Shown: positions 1-8,243 of the stretch, piece after piece
Layout: every line of letters begins with the position of its first letter
Position numbering within the stretch: the first letter of the stretch is position 1
Source of the DNA: Hondaea fermentalgiana
Taxonomy: Eukaryota > Sar > Bigyra > Thraustochytrida > Thraustochytriidae
DNA: 26,406 bases
Assembly: GCA_014084085.1 (NCBI GenBank)
Contig: NPFB01000035.1
Coordinates: 356,892-383,297, forward strand
Direction: 5' to 3'
Position numbers and translations under genes: made by a program
The notes under the pieces: model-generated
Database searches by the model: none
The model's input: only the letters and a program-made list of their open reading frames with translations
What the model was told of the DNA's origin: nothing

Positions 1-82
<82 letters not shown>

Positions 83-142
83 AAACAGCAGCAACAACAA
101 CAGCAACAACAGCAACAACAACAACAACAACAACAACAACAC
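1..142. repeat. (CAA)n trinucleotide microsatellite
   Basis: Almost uninterrupted CAA/ACA units run from the first base, with a few CAG interruptions and one short A-run around 81-115. The tract is cut by the window edge, so its full length is unknown. It lies about 75 bp beyond the MOB stop codon, in the 3' flank of that gene. No coding role is visible. Confidence 0.95.
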
Positions 143-216
143 ATTTATAAATCGATAACAACTTGACAGAGGATGTAACGAAACTTCTGGGCCACCCCGG
201 AGCCAGGTCGCGCGGT

Positions 217-855
217 CTAAGGAGCGGACTCTTCGTACTGCTTTCGATACCGTTCAAAAACGCTACGAGCGGCCAGGATCTCTTGCTCGTCGGGAACCAG
301 GTCGTGCTCTAACATGAAAAAGACAAAGTGCTTGAAGCAGGTATTCATGTGCGCCGCTCCTCCCAGAACCTCAATGGTCTCGAAATGCTGATGGAAAAGG
401 ATGGCGAAGATGCGAAACATCAGTTTGAACATCTTTCGGGCATACACATCAACAAATTCATCTGGGAAATCTTGCTCCACACTGACGGGAAAAATCTCCT
501 CGTTGTCGATGGTGTCTTCCATCCACGTAAAGGCGTATTCGACGTACTCGGGCGATGACAAGCGAAGTGTCTTTCCTCCCCCAACAGGCCAACGATACTC
601 GACGTTGGGCGGAAATCCCTCGCCGGGCCTGACGAACCGTTCCGCATCATCTACGACGTAGCCGTAGAGGAAGGAGAGCTCGTTGTAAAAGTCAACCGCG
701 TTGGCTGCGATCCATTCATTCACATCTTCATCTGAAGGGGTTTGGACTGCACGCCGGAGATGACCCTTTCCGAACGTGCGACGAGTGAGATTTGACAACG
801 TCGGTCGCCCATTCTCCCGTGATTTTAAGGGTCTGTACGGCTCTTTCTCGATCAT
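217..855 (-). CDS. MOB-family kinase activator (Mob1/phocein domain), zinc site degenerate
   Basis: MOB proteins are adaptors that bind and activate NDR/LATS kinases in Hippo, mitotic-exit and polarity pathways. From the ATG at 855 the protein has 212 residues, close to the usual ~216 of MOB1. The Mob fold is complete: 'TFGKGHLRRAV', 'EDVNEWIAANAVDFYNE', 'LYG', 'FHQHF' and 'HMNTCFKHFVFF' follow in family order. Aligned without gaps to human MOB1, the zinc ligands Cys79, Cys84 and His161 become Ala71, Arg76 and Ile152 here, and only the last His (157) remains. Two of the three basic residues I recall as phosphopeptide-binding (K153, R154, R157) are kept, and the middle one is Leu. The frame stays open upstream to about 999 with no ATG, so 855 (A at -3) is preferred; an upstream exon is not excluded. 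Family assignment is sure. The MOB subclass and partner kinase are not known. Confidence 0.9.
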   Translation of the reverse strand: MIEKEPYRPLKSRENGRPTLSNLTRRTFGKGHLRRAVQTPSDEDVNEWIAANAVDFYNELSFLYGYVVDDAERFVRPGEGFPPNVEYRWPVGGGKTLRLSSPEYVEYAFTWMEDTIDNEEIFPVSVEQDFPDEFVDVYARKMFKLMFRIFAILFHQHFETIEVLGGAAHMNTCFKHFVFFMLEHDLVPDEQEILAARSVFERYRKQYEESAP

Positions 856-1108
856 CGTCCTTCTCTCGTCAGAAACCTCGTTGACATCGAGACTTCTCCT
901 ACTCTTGAAAGAACTTTGGGTGTATCGTCTTCGCCAGTTAGTACGAGTCAGCAGAGAAGTTGTCAACGAGGGAAACGTACAGTCTTTTGAACATGATGAT
1001 CAACGTCGTTCACGAGCTCGGAGCTTTTCGTTGTTAAATGGTATGGCGATCTTTATCTCCCAGCTAAGCAACGAGATACACGGTTGCGGCTTCCAGCCTA
1101 GCGTTCGA

Positions 1109-1122
1109 TGACCGTGCGGTCA
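1109..1122. promoter_or_regulatory. Perfect inverted repeat upstream of the MOB gene
   Basis: TGACCG-TG-CGGTCA is a 6-bp perfect inverted repeat with a 2-nt centre, about 255 bp upstream of the MOB start codon. Its position and symmetry fit a dimeric transcription-factor site, but no binding protein is known. A similar palindrome with the same CGTGCG centre lies at 25180-25197, at a comparable distance from another minus-strand start. Confidence 0.3.
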
Positions 1123-1857
1123 GTCTATTTCGTTATGAACGTGCGTCAAGCAGTCGCGACCCCTTCGTGTCCGCTCAAGGCCACTCACACACGCAGCGCA
1201 GAACTGGTTCCTTGTTCAAGCGATGGATGTTGCTCTCTCCTTTTCCACATACGGGGTCTGCAACTTGCACCTGCTGCTGCGTACAACGAGCGGCTCTGTT
1301 CGCGGGCAAGTCCGTTTACGGTCTGCGAGCCCACCTGCTCATTTTCGGTGCATTGCTGTCCGAACCGGTGCTTTGTTTACGTCGACTCTTTTCGGAGTGC
1401 ACTTTTCCTTTCCATAATAAGCGTCCATAAGCCTTTTCTAAGCGCTGTGCTGCGCGCACACACCTTCTACGCTACACACGCTTAGAAAACACCGAAAAAC
1501 ATCGGAAAATGAAACGAAACACCGCTCAGCCGCTAGAGGAGACGCCCGCGCACAGCCAGCTGGCCGATACCACTGCTGCGCGTGCTTCTTACTAAAAAAT
1601 GCCAGCCAGTTCCAGTCACGTGTTTGATTCACAAGAGGCACACCCGTGTTTTTCACATTGATGGTGCACTTTCTTTTCAGAGAGAAACTTGTGATTGCGC
1701 ATTTCAGGCCTGCTACGACGTTTACAAGAAGATCAACCTATACCCTCGGCGAGAATTAAAAGTAGATTGCGAATCCGGCAATGACAATGGAGGAAAATAA
1801 AAAATGGGATTAGAGTTTACGTGAGACTGCTGCATTGACACTGAGGCCTTATCCTGG

Positions 1858-1877
1858 TAGGCCTAGGTAGGCCTAGG
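1858..1877. repeat. Tandem TAGGCCTAGG repeat (2 x 10 bp)
   Basis: Two perfect adjacent copies of TAGGCCTAGG, each containing the palindrome TAGGCCTA. They lie about 400 bp beyond the stop codon of the LRR gene. The same core recurs at 5686-5693 (overlapping the HECT stop) and at 21114-21122 (between two convergent stops), and a one-mismatch form occurs near 26124. Confidence 0.8.
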
Positions 1878-2136
1878 CATGGGGTCTACAGGGCTTTTGA
1901 TAAAGTTCGAAAGGCTGGTCAAAGCCAAGACCTTCTCATCCTCGGGAATGGGATCGAATTCCAGCATAAACATGGCAAAATCCCGAAAAGACAGTGAAAA
2001 TACGACAAGTCTTTCCTTGAGAAGAACCATCATAGTATGAAATAGAAAAGAGGCTTACCATCCTCACGCATAGACAAATCTGGGGTCAGAATTATTGAAA
2101 ATTTGCGCGAGTAGGGGGAAGGCAGAGGTGGTGGTT

Positions 2137-2146
2137 ATTTTAAAAT
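2137..2146. other. ATTTTAAAAT palindrome in the LRR 3' flank
   Basis: A perfect 10-bp palindrome about 130 bp downstream of the LRR stop. It resembles the ATTTTAAA/TTTAAAAT inverted repeat at 14193-14210, which also sits in a 3' flank. It may mark a 3'-end processing region, but no canonical AATAAA was seen nearby. Confidence 0.3.
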
Positions 2147-2276
2147 TCTCTTTGCACGTCGTCGGCGTCCGCCGTCCTCCGCAGGATCGTGAGCATTGAT
2201 GTACTTTTAAAGAGTTATTGCACCCGCTTCGTCCTTTTTCCGAACAGCGGTATAATGTACAGGAGGTAGAATATAA

Positions 2277-4436
2277 TTAGTCGTCGCATTCTCGGGGGCC
2301 AGACTCGTACTCGCGTCCGCTGGGCCGGGACTTTTGTGACTTGAGGTTCTTCAAGAGCCAGCACCTAGATTGGCTACCTCGAAACGTCCAGTATACACAG
2401 TCCAATGTCTCTTGACAAAGAGAATGACACTCTCCAGCATTGGCGACGCCCGAGGTAAATGTCTTTTTGCTGGGCATCTTGATTTTTGAGCCCCGAAACT
2501 CGACATCGCGCGAGTAGCAGCCCTCCGTCGCAACCACAGGACTCAGAGTCGGCGCGGGCGTCGGATGCGCGCACTGCTCCTGAACCATGTCCAGAATCTC
2601 GGCAGCGAGAGTGTCTACATCGTCCGTGTCATCCACATCTGGTACCTGAAGATACGAGGAGAGCGCACCTTGGGGCTCACGCGTCGCGTCACCCAACGGC
2701 ACATAGATAACTACCAAACCATCCGTTTCTGCGGCTTCAGCGACTGCATCCATCAGGCATTCATGTAGTGCTTCAGTAGTCGCATCGGCTATGCTGTCAA
2801 TCTCCGAGCATACGTCGAAGACGAGCTCGGAGGTGGGATTGGAGACACTGGAAGTGCCTTGCGTAAGAATGACCACAACGCGCGTAGCACTTGTCGACCT
2901 TTTATTACTGTCATGTAGGCCCACGGCATGAGAGAACGCAAATGGCAGATTGGCATCCCATTCAGTACTGTGCTTCATCGAAGAGATGAGCTGCTGCGCT
3001 TTCTTGTAGTTTTTGACTTTGGGCAAGGGCTTGGATTTGACCACGTCATCGGCAAAGTTGAAAGCAGTAAATCGGTCCTGCGATGCGTCTTTGCCAATTT
3101 CCAATCCGCTTGCAATGGCCTTGGCAATGTTTTGCGCATGCTCAAAATCCTGAAGCGAGGCATCCATCATGAGCACTACATCTGAAGGACTGCATTCCAG
3201 CGTTGGCGCTTGCGTCGGGTTCAGTGTCGTAGGTGCTGCAGTCGGACTCTCCGATGGAGAAGGCGTCGGTCTTGGTGTCGGCATTTCCGTCGGAGACAGC
3301 GTCGGTCGCAGCGTCGTTGGTGCAGCTGTCGTGCCGTCGCAGAGCTCTGGATTTTTAAAATCGTCGCCTCCCTCGACAAATTCAAAGTCTAAGTCGGAGA
3401 GATCGGGTTGAGGACCGCAAAACGGATTCCCCTCCACTCGGAGCCAACGAAGACTTTTGAGGGCTGTGAACGAATCAGGAAGTTGCGTCAATAGATTCGA
3501 TGATACGTCCAAATACTCCATACTTTCCAGAGACCCAAACGATGAAGGAAGGTCTGCCAGCAAATTGTTCGCAAGAAAGAGATCTGTCAACGAGAGAAGC
3601 TTTACAAGCTCTGTCGGCAGCGATGAAAGTTCGTTGCCTTCAAAGTCTGCGTACTCGAGTGCAGAAAGGCGGTGAATCTTCTCAGGCAAAGAAACGAGGT
3701 CATTGTCCCAAAGGTCGAGTTCACGAAGCTTGGTGAGCGCTGTAAACCCTGATGGGAGCGCGGCTAGTTTGTTGCTACCCACATGAAGCGAGGTGAGCGA
3801 GGTCAGAGCAGAAATGCTCTCTGGCAAACTTTCCAGCCCGCATGACTCAACTTCTAGACGAGCGAGCTTGGACAGCTGCTTGATCGAGCTCGGAAGGCTT
3901 GAAAGGTCCGAATTATAGCTGACGACCAGACGTGTCAGCAGACGAAGGCCGCCGAGCGATGATGGCAGTGCCGTAAGTTTGTTGCTCTGCATATTAAGTT
4001 TGCGCAAATTAGAGAGCGCACTGATCTCCTCAGGGATCACGTTGAGCTCATTGCTTTTGAGGTTGAGGCGCGTAAGCGTCTTGAGCTTTTTGATGCTGGC
4101 CGGTAAGGCGACGAGATGATTTGAGGACAGATCAAGGCTCTTGAGGTTTGTCAACTGTGAGATTGATTCCGGCACAGAATCAAGCCAGCTGTCACGTATG
4201 CTCAAATCTTCGAGGGCCGTGTATGCCTCAAGGTCCGGGAAATCCACAACATCATGACAAGAGATCCATGTCGTATCCGTGGCGTAGTCGCTCAGATCGC
4301 AAATTCCTGGCGAGCCGATTCCATCATCGTCGCTGCTGTATTCACTCTCCTCGAGCTGCTCGCAGTCGCACCACACCGCTTGCGCATGGCGAACATTCCA
4401 GCTCGCGAGGACCGCGAGCACGAGCGTCCTCCGCAT
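2277..4436 (-). CDS. Secreted leucine-rich-repeat protein with vWA-like and PAN/Apple domains
   Basis: This 719-residue protein appears to be extracellular. Residues 1-20 form a signal peptide (basic MRR, hydrophobic core, 'AQA' before the mature 'VWCDCEQ'). A Cys-containing cap (23-60) precedes about 11-12 LRRs of 23 residues (about 75-340) with the 'L..LP..I..L..L..L.L..N.L' pattern of SHOC2/PIRL-type repeats, closed by 'GNPFCG'. Residues 369-412 are a Pro/Thr/Ser linker ('PTLSPTEMPTPRPT'), probably O-glycosylated. A vWA-like fold (about 418-622) begins 'SDVVLMMDASLQD'. Its MIDAS is degenerate: DxSxS reads DASLQ, and the later TDG-type site reads TQG. A second PT linker leads to a Cys-rich PAN/Apple-like module (639-717: 'GCYSRDVEF', 'CHSLCQETLDCVYWTF', 'CWLL'). 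No C-terminal membrane helix is present. The role is probably adhesion, recognition or matrix; the ligand is unknown. The ATG has a purine at -3. Confidence 0.88.
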   Translation of the reverse strand: MRRTLVLAVLASWNVRHAQAVWCDCEQLEESEYSSDDDGIGSPGICDLSDYATDTTWISCHDVVDFPDLEAYTALEDLSIRDSWLDSVPESISQLTNLKSLDLSSNHLVALPASIKKLKTLTRLNLKSNELNVIPEEISALSNLRKLNMQSNKLTALPSSLGGLRLLTRLVVSYNSDLSSLPSSIKQLSKLARLEVESCGLESLPESISALTSLTSLHVGSNKLAALPSGFTALTKLRELDLWDNDLVSLPEKIHRLSALEYADFEGNELSSLPTELVKLLSLTDLFLANNLLADLPSSFGSLESMEYLDVSSNLLTQLPDSFTALKSLRWLRVEGNPFCGPQPDLSDLDFEFVEGGDDFKNPELCDGTTAAPTTLRPTLSPTEMPTPRPTPSPSESPTAAPTTLNPTQAPTLECSPSDVVLMMDASLQDFEHAQNIAKAIASGLEIGKDASQDRFTAFNFADDVVKSKPLPKVKNYKKAQQLISSMKHSTEWDANLPFAFSHAVGLHDSNKRSTSATRVVVILTQGTSSVSNPTSELVFDVCSEIDSIADATTEALHECLMDAVAEAAETDGLVVIYVPLGDATREPQGALSSYLQVPDVDDTDDVDTLAAEILDMVQEQCAHPTPAPTLSPVVATEGCYSRDVEFRGSKIKMPSKKTFTSGVANAGECHSLCQETLDCVYWTFRGSQSRCWLLKNLKSQKSRPSGREYESGPRECDD

Positions 4437-4931
4437 GATGGCTTCACGCTGCGCTGTTTTTCAAATCTAACCCCGAGTGCTCGCCAGCTCGCTCGCACGC
4501 AAGTTCGCCCTCAAACTATCACGCTCGCTCTTAAACTTTCAAGCAATGTCCTTCCGTTCGAGGAATGGTTTCCTGGTCCGGCCACTTGGCGATCATCGGA
4601 GCGCGCGGACCCCGACCTCATTCACTCATACAAACATTCCTTCGTTCGTTCATTCATTCAATCACCTTCAGAAACGAATGGGCCCTCCTCCTCCACATTC
4701 CACTGACAGCGGGAGACTGTCCTACTACGCAGGCACACACCTCCACAACCAACCTCATCCCAACTATCTCCTTTCCTTTCGTTCCATTCCGGAGCGACAG
4801 TTTCATCTCGACCCAAGCGGACGCGCGCCGACCAGACGCGCACATTCGTTCAACCCTTTACCCGCTCCCCAAGGCACGAGGACTCGCCGCAACTTGCTCT
4901 CCTTGCTCTCCAGCTCGAGCTCCTCGAGCTT

Positions 4932-4958
4932 GAGAGCGCTGAGAGCGCTGAGAGCGCC
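4932..4958. repeat. 9-bp GAGAGCGCT tandem repeat, 3 copies
   Basis: Two perfect copies and a third with a terminal C instead of T. Each contains the palindrome AGCGCT. It lies about 500 bp upstream of the LRR-protein start. Confidence 0.8.
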
Positions 4959-5210
4959 TTGCGCCCAGCCAGCCGCCAGCTAGCCGCCGCCAGCAGCCAG
5001 CCTCGCCGCGCCCAGCCGGGTCCGCGCGTCCCACCGCGGGCGTGTTCAGCGGCGCGGCGCGGACTCCGCGCACCCGCGGAAGACTGACTCGCCGCGCGAG
5101 ACCTGAGAGCGCGTGCAGCCGCAGCAGCAATCGCAGCGGCAGTGGCATTTGTAGGCGAAGCACTCGTAACAGCCGCAGCGATGCCCCCGGGCGGTGAAAC
5201 GGACCGGACA

Positions 5211-5237
5211 GCGAGGCGAGGCGAGGCGAGGCGAGGC
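5211..5237. repeat. (GCGAG)n pentanucleotide microsatellite
   Basis: Five consecutive GCGAG units plus a partial sixth, in a purine-biased stretch of the gap between the LRR and HECT genes. Confidence 0.85.
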
Positions 5238-5685
5238 TCGCGCGAGGTAGAGAAAGCATCGCGTCGCTCGCGGGAGAGGCCAACGACTCGCAGCGAGGGG
5301 AGGCGGAGGAGAGGACCGAGACGGAAACGTGCGCAGCTACGAGCTTTTGCGTCGACAGTAGAGAGAGTTTCACGGCAGCGAGGGAAACGCCTTCGGCCAG
5401 GCGGGCCCTTAGCGGTGTGGAGTGCTTTCGGGGGTGATTCATGAGGGAAAAATTTGGCATGAGGTGAAGTTCTTGCGCGAGCAAGGGGGGGGGGGCGAGA
5501 TCCGAGGACCCCACGCGCGCTGCCTTCCGCGCGACTTCCCCCTCAATTCTGCCCTCGTTCCCCTCTCTTACAGCATGACTCTGCAGGATATGCATTACTG
5601 CATGGCATCATAGTAACAATGGCACGACGGCGGCGCGCCCAAAACTCACCGGATAAATTTATGTTGGGACAGGGACTGGCTAGAC

Positions 5686-5693
5686 TAGGCCTA
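5686..5693. promoter_or_regulatory. TAGGCCTA palindrome overlapping the HECT stop codon
   Basis: On the minus strand the HECT gene ends ATG-TAG-GCC-TAG, so the TAG stop is the first half of the 8-bp palindrome TAGGCCTA. The same core is present in other 3' regions of this window (1858-1877, 21114-21122). A 3'-end or transcription-boundary role is inference only. Confidence 0.4.
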
Positions 5694-8243
5694 CATGGTG
5701 CCAAAGCCTTCGGCGTGATCTATGGCGAGTAAGAGCTTGCGCTCGAGGTCATCTTTGGTGGTGTACGCGGGCAGGATAAGGTAGTTAAAGCACGTGGAAG
5801 ATGTCGGAAGCTGGTTGGCGTTGTTGTTCTTGGAAATAGTGAGCTGGAGCGAGCGCAAACCGCGGATGGGCACGCGATCTGAGCCAGTAGTGAACTGAAG
5901 GAAACGCTTTTTTTGCTCCTCGGTGAACTCGCTCACGACCTCCCAAAATAGAGAGATGGTTGGACTGTCCGCGTCGTAGCCCTCGTAGCGGCACGAAGAG
6001 CGCAAATCTGCAAAGTCGAGCTTGTCGCTCGTATTGCCGCAGAGCAAAAGCTCCATCTCGGCCGGCTTGAATACCCGCAGAAAAGTATTTTCGCAGACGA
6101 GGTAGAAACCTTTGTTGAATGGCCGAAAAAGGTGTTCCACGGACCGGTTCAAGTGATAGTCAACGTAGAGCCGCACGTATTCAGCACGGTTCTCGTTCGT
6201 GACGGCTTTGTTTGCGCCGTCTGGAACCAGATCCACCGTCTTGATTTCGCCAAATGCCTCGTACGAGACCTGGAAGTTGCGGCAAAAGGTTTGTTCGACG
6301 TCGCCATCAAAGGCAAGCAAATCCTCAAGTCCTTTGGCAAGCTGAGGACTCAAGTCTTTCAGGTCATCGAGCGTTGGCGAAACGCCGAGAAGCTTCTTGT
6401 ACATGGCGCTGGGAAACGTAAGATCCAGAATCACACCGTTGAAAATGGCAAGACCCAAGATAACACCCACTAACTCAAACTTGAGGCTTGGCTCAAATGT
6501 ATTTGGATTGAACCAAAGCTTGCGGCTGTCCTCGTCCATGCTGAACATACCAAAGTTGGGGTCCAACAGCTGTCGAACCATGAGCAAAAAGAATTCCTTT
6601 TGCACACCGCCCTCATCCACCCCTTCCTCGCCCACGAATTCTACGCGAAGCGAGCGCTTGAACTCTTCTGGCCTGGAACGCGCGATGATGTCGAGGACAT
6701 CGTCCACGAGATGGTCGCGGCGCACCCGAATTGCGAAGATTGGCAGCATGGGGCGCATCCGAGCAATGCGCAAGGAGTTTCCCTGCATAAATTGCTGTGC
6801 GCGCGCCTCAAGCTGCAAGAGCCGAGCCTTGCTACCAGGGTCGAGCATGAATGCATTTTCGCAGAATGAAGTCTTGCGTCCATTCTGTGCGTGATTTGTC
6901 AGAGTGCCTTGTTGCTCATCGAAATGCTTCTTGAGCCACGTTCGCAGATCGTCGCTCAGAAAATAGTCATCTTCCGTTGCAAGCTCATTCACGGCACTAT
7001 TGTAAAACTCCGTGTAGTCCTCAATAAAGGGCGTCTCTGCTGCGTCATTGGCGTCATGAAGCTCGCTCAGAAGCACAATGCCCTCCTCGAGGTAAGCATA
7101 GTCAACCTCGGCCCCGCTCTCCGAGCCCATAGTCGCTGCCAGTGTAATGTACATTTGCGCCTGCATCACGAGACGCACGAGATACTCATCTGAGCACTTG
7201 TTGCGGAGGAACCACCGCAGATGCTCCAGCGTCGCAGATGGGCCCTTGGTCAGTGCCTTGAGCAGATTAGATTCCGTTGTGAGCAGATCCGGGTCGTACT
7301 GGAAAGCCTCGTATTCTAAAGCCACCAGTGATGGAATGATACGTCTCTTATTGCTCCGCGTAAAAGGGTACGACAGCTGCGAGGCCAGCCCACGCAGCGC
7401 CGTGCGGAGAGCGTTGTCAACGAGCCCCTCCTCATCGTGGACACCTGCCAGTGTCTCAAATACCTGCGCGGCCATGGCCAAGTCTGGCTCCTCGTCGCCT
7501 GTGCGAAAGGCAGCAATCAGGTGCAACGGGTCGCTAAAGACGGCGCCGACACGACGAATCAGAGGCCGCAGCGCATCGATGCCTGTGGCACTCCCTGACA
7601 CCCCACTTGCTTTCTCAACGAGCTCCGAAAGCTCGGCCAGCGTGAAAACAGGTCCCAAGAGGGGTTCGTCAGCGGGCTCGGGAATAGCTTGCGTGGCCGT
7701 CGATGGTGGTGCATTTGAAGTTTCCGTCGACAAAGATGTCTCCATTGGCGCGGAAGACGGTGCAGACGATACGTCCGCGGAGGGAGTTTTCGGTGCTGGT
7801 GGTGGGGACGAAGGCTGCTCGACCCCCTCGACCTCGGCGTCTGCCATGGGCACGTCATCATTCGTCTTTGCAAGGTCTTGTTCATTCTCGTTTCCAGACG
7901 TGCCTTCTTTCGCGCCCCCGTTGTCCGTTTCAGTATTTTCTTCTTCTTTGTTGTCATCTTCCTCGTCGTTGTTGCTGTCGTCGTCGCCGTCGTTGTCAGC
8001 CGCTTCCTCGGCGCCGGCGCTGCCCCGTTTTATATCCTCGAGCGCAAGAGCTGCAGCTTTCGTGCGATCAATGCCTTTGGCCACATAGCCGTCAAACGCG
8101 CGCTGGAATTGCAAGCGTATATCCTTCTGCCGCGCGTCATCGCCTGCCCGAGTTGTCGAGGCCGAGGCTGAAGACGCCGAGCCCGACGACGTCGAGGCCG
8201 AGGCCGAGGCCCCCGGCGTCTTGTTCTCCTCGTCGACCTCCAT
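5691..8243 (-). CDS. HECT-type E3 ubiquitin ligase, UBE3A (E6AP)-like
   Basis: HECT ligases accept ubiquitin from an E2 as a thioester and pass it to substrate lysines. From the ATG at 8243 (AAGATGG context, 'MEVDEENK') the protein has 850 residues. Its catalytic Cys is 818 in 'LPTSSTCFNYLILP', almost the length and position of human UBE3A isoform 1 (852, C820). The HECT domain spans about 498-850. Signatures include 'RVRRDHLVDD', 'VEFVGEEGVDEGGVQKEFF', 'FELVGVILGLAIFNGVILD', 'ENRAEYVRLYVDYHLN', 'FLQFTTGSDRVP' and the terminal 'GFGTM', matching UBE3A's GFGML-type tail. Residues 195-480 look like the helical region preceding HECT in UBE3A-like proteins. The N-terminus is Ser/Ala- and Asp/Glu-rich (acidic tract about 77-108) and lacks the Cys pattern of the AZUL zinc finger. 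The frame continues upstream to an ATG at 8486, but that extension is Arg/Ala-rich and looks like 5' UTR. Substrates are unknown. Confidence 0.93.
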   Translation of the reverse strand: MEVDEENKTPGASASASTSSGSASSASASTTRAGDDARQKDIRLQFQRAFDGYVAKGIDRTKAAALALEDIKRGSAGAEEAADNDGDDDSNNDEEDDNKEEENTETDNGGAKEGTSGNENEQDLAKTNDDVPMADAEVEGVEQPSSPPPAPKTPSADVSSAPSSAPMETSLSTETSNAPPSTATQAIPEPADEPLLGPVFTLAELSELVEKASGVSGSATGIDALRPLIRRVGAVFSDPLHLIAAFRTGDEEPDLAMAAQVFETLAGVHDEEGLVDNALRTALRGLASQLSYPFTRSNKRRIIPSLVALEYEAFQYDPDLLTTESNLLKALTKGPSATLEHLRWFLRNKCSDEYLVRLVMQAQMYITLAATMGSESGAEVDYAYLEEGIVLLSELHDANDAAETPFIEDYTEFYNSAVNELATEDDYFLSDDLRTWLKKHFDEQQGTLTNHAQNGRKTSFCENAFMLDPGSKARLLQLEARAQQFMQGNSLRIARMRPMLPIFAIRVRRDHLVDDVLDIIARSRPEEFKRSLRVEFVGEEGVDEGGVQKEFFLLMVRQLLDPNFGMFSMDEDSRKLWFNPNTFEPSLKFELVGVILGLAIFNGVILDLTFPSAMYKKLLGVSPTLDDLKDLSPQLAKGLEDLLAFDGDVEQTFCRNFQVSYEAFGEIKTVDLVPDGANKAVTNENRAEYVRLYVDYHLNRSVEHLFRPFNKGFYLVCENTFLRVFKPAEMELLLCGNTSDKLDFADLRSSCRYEGYDADSPTISLFWEVVSEFTEEQKKRFLQFTTGSDRVPIRGLRSLQLTISKNNNANQLPTSSTCFNYLILPAYTTKDDLERKLLLAIDHAEGFGTM

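Larger units (their letters stand above)
856..2276. other. Intergenic region: MOB 5' flank and LRR-gene 3' flank
   Basis: I see no convincing gene in these 1.4 kb. Short open frames occur on both strands, but none shows a domain, biased codons or length above 125 codons. The region holds a 14-bp inverted repeat (1109-1122), a tandem AGGCCTAGG-type repeat (1858-1877) and a perfect AT palindrome (2137-2146). The composition is more AT-rich than the genes. The half next to 2276 should contain the 3' UTR of the LRR gene, and the half next to 855 the MOB promoter. Confidence 0.6.
4437..5690. other. Intergenic region: LRR-gene promoter side and HECT 3' flank
   Basis: I see no supported gene in these 1.25 kb. 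Open frames on both strands translate to Arg/Ala/Leu/Ser-rich low-complexity sequence without domains. The stretch next to 4437 is Pyr-rich and probably the LRR 5' UTR and promoter. It includes TTCG/TTCA tetranucleotides (4641-4660), three 9-bp GAGAGCGCT repeats, a GCGAG pentanucleotide run and an 11-G tract (5485-5495). The GC-rich centre (4980-5420) could be a promoter CpG-like zone or hold an unrecognised noncoding RNA; I cannot tell. Confidence 0.55.

Noticed and set aside
1..142. Possible CRISPR array or telomeric repeat at the left edge
   Set aside because: The unit is plain CAA with occasional CAG; there are no spacers and no telomere-type TTAGGG-like unit.
856..966. N-terminal extension of the MOB protein starting at a TTG
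   Set aside because: Nuclear genes of this kind use ATG; the extension is Arg/Ser-rich and the ATG at 855 gives the normal MOB length.
967..2276. tRNA or 5S rRNA genes in the gaps
   Set aside because: I looked for GGTTCRANNCC-type B boxes with matching acceptor stems in the long gaps and found none; the GTTCGAA near 1906 has no supporting stems.
4858..5595. A 245-codon minus-strand open frame between the LRR and HECT genes
   Set aside because: The translation is Arg/Leu/Ser/Ala low complexity, built on GCGAG and GAGAGCGCT repeats, with no domain.
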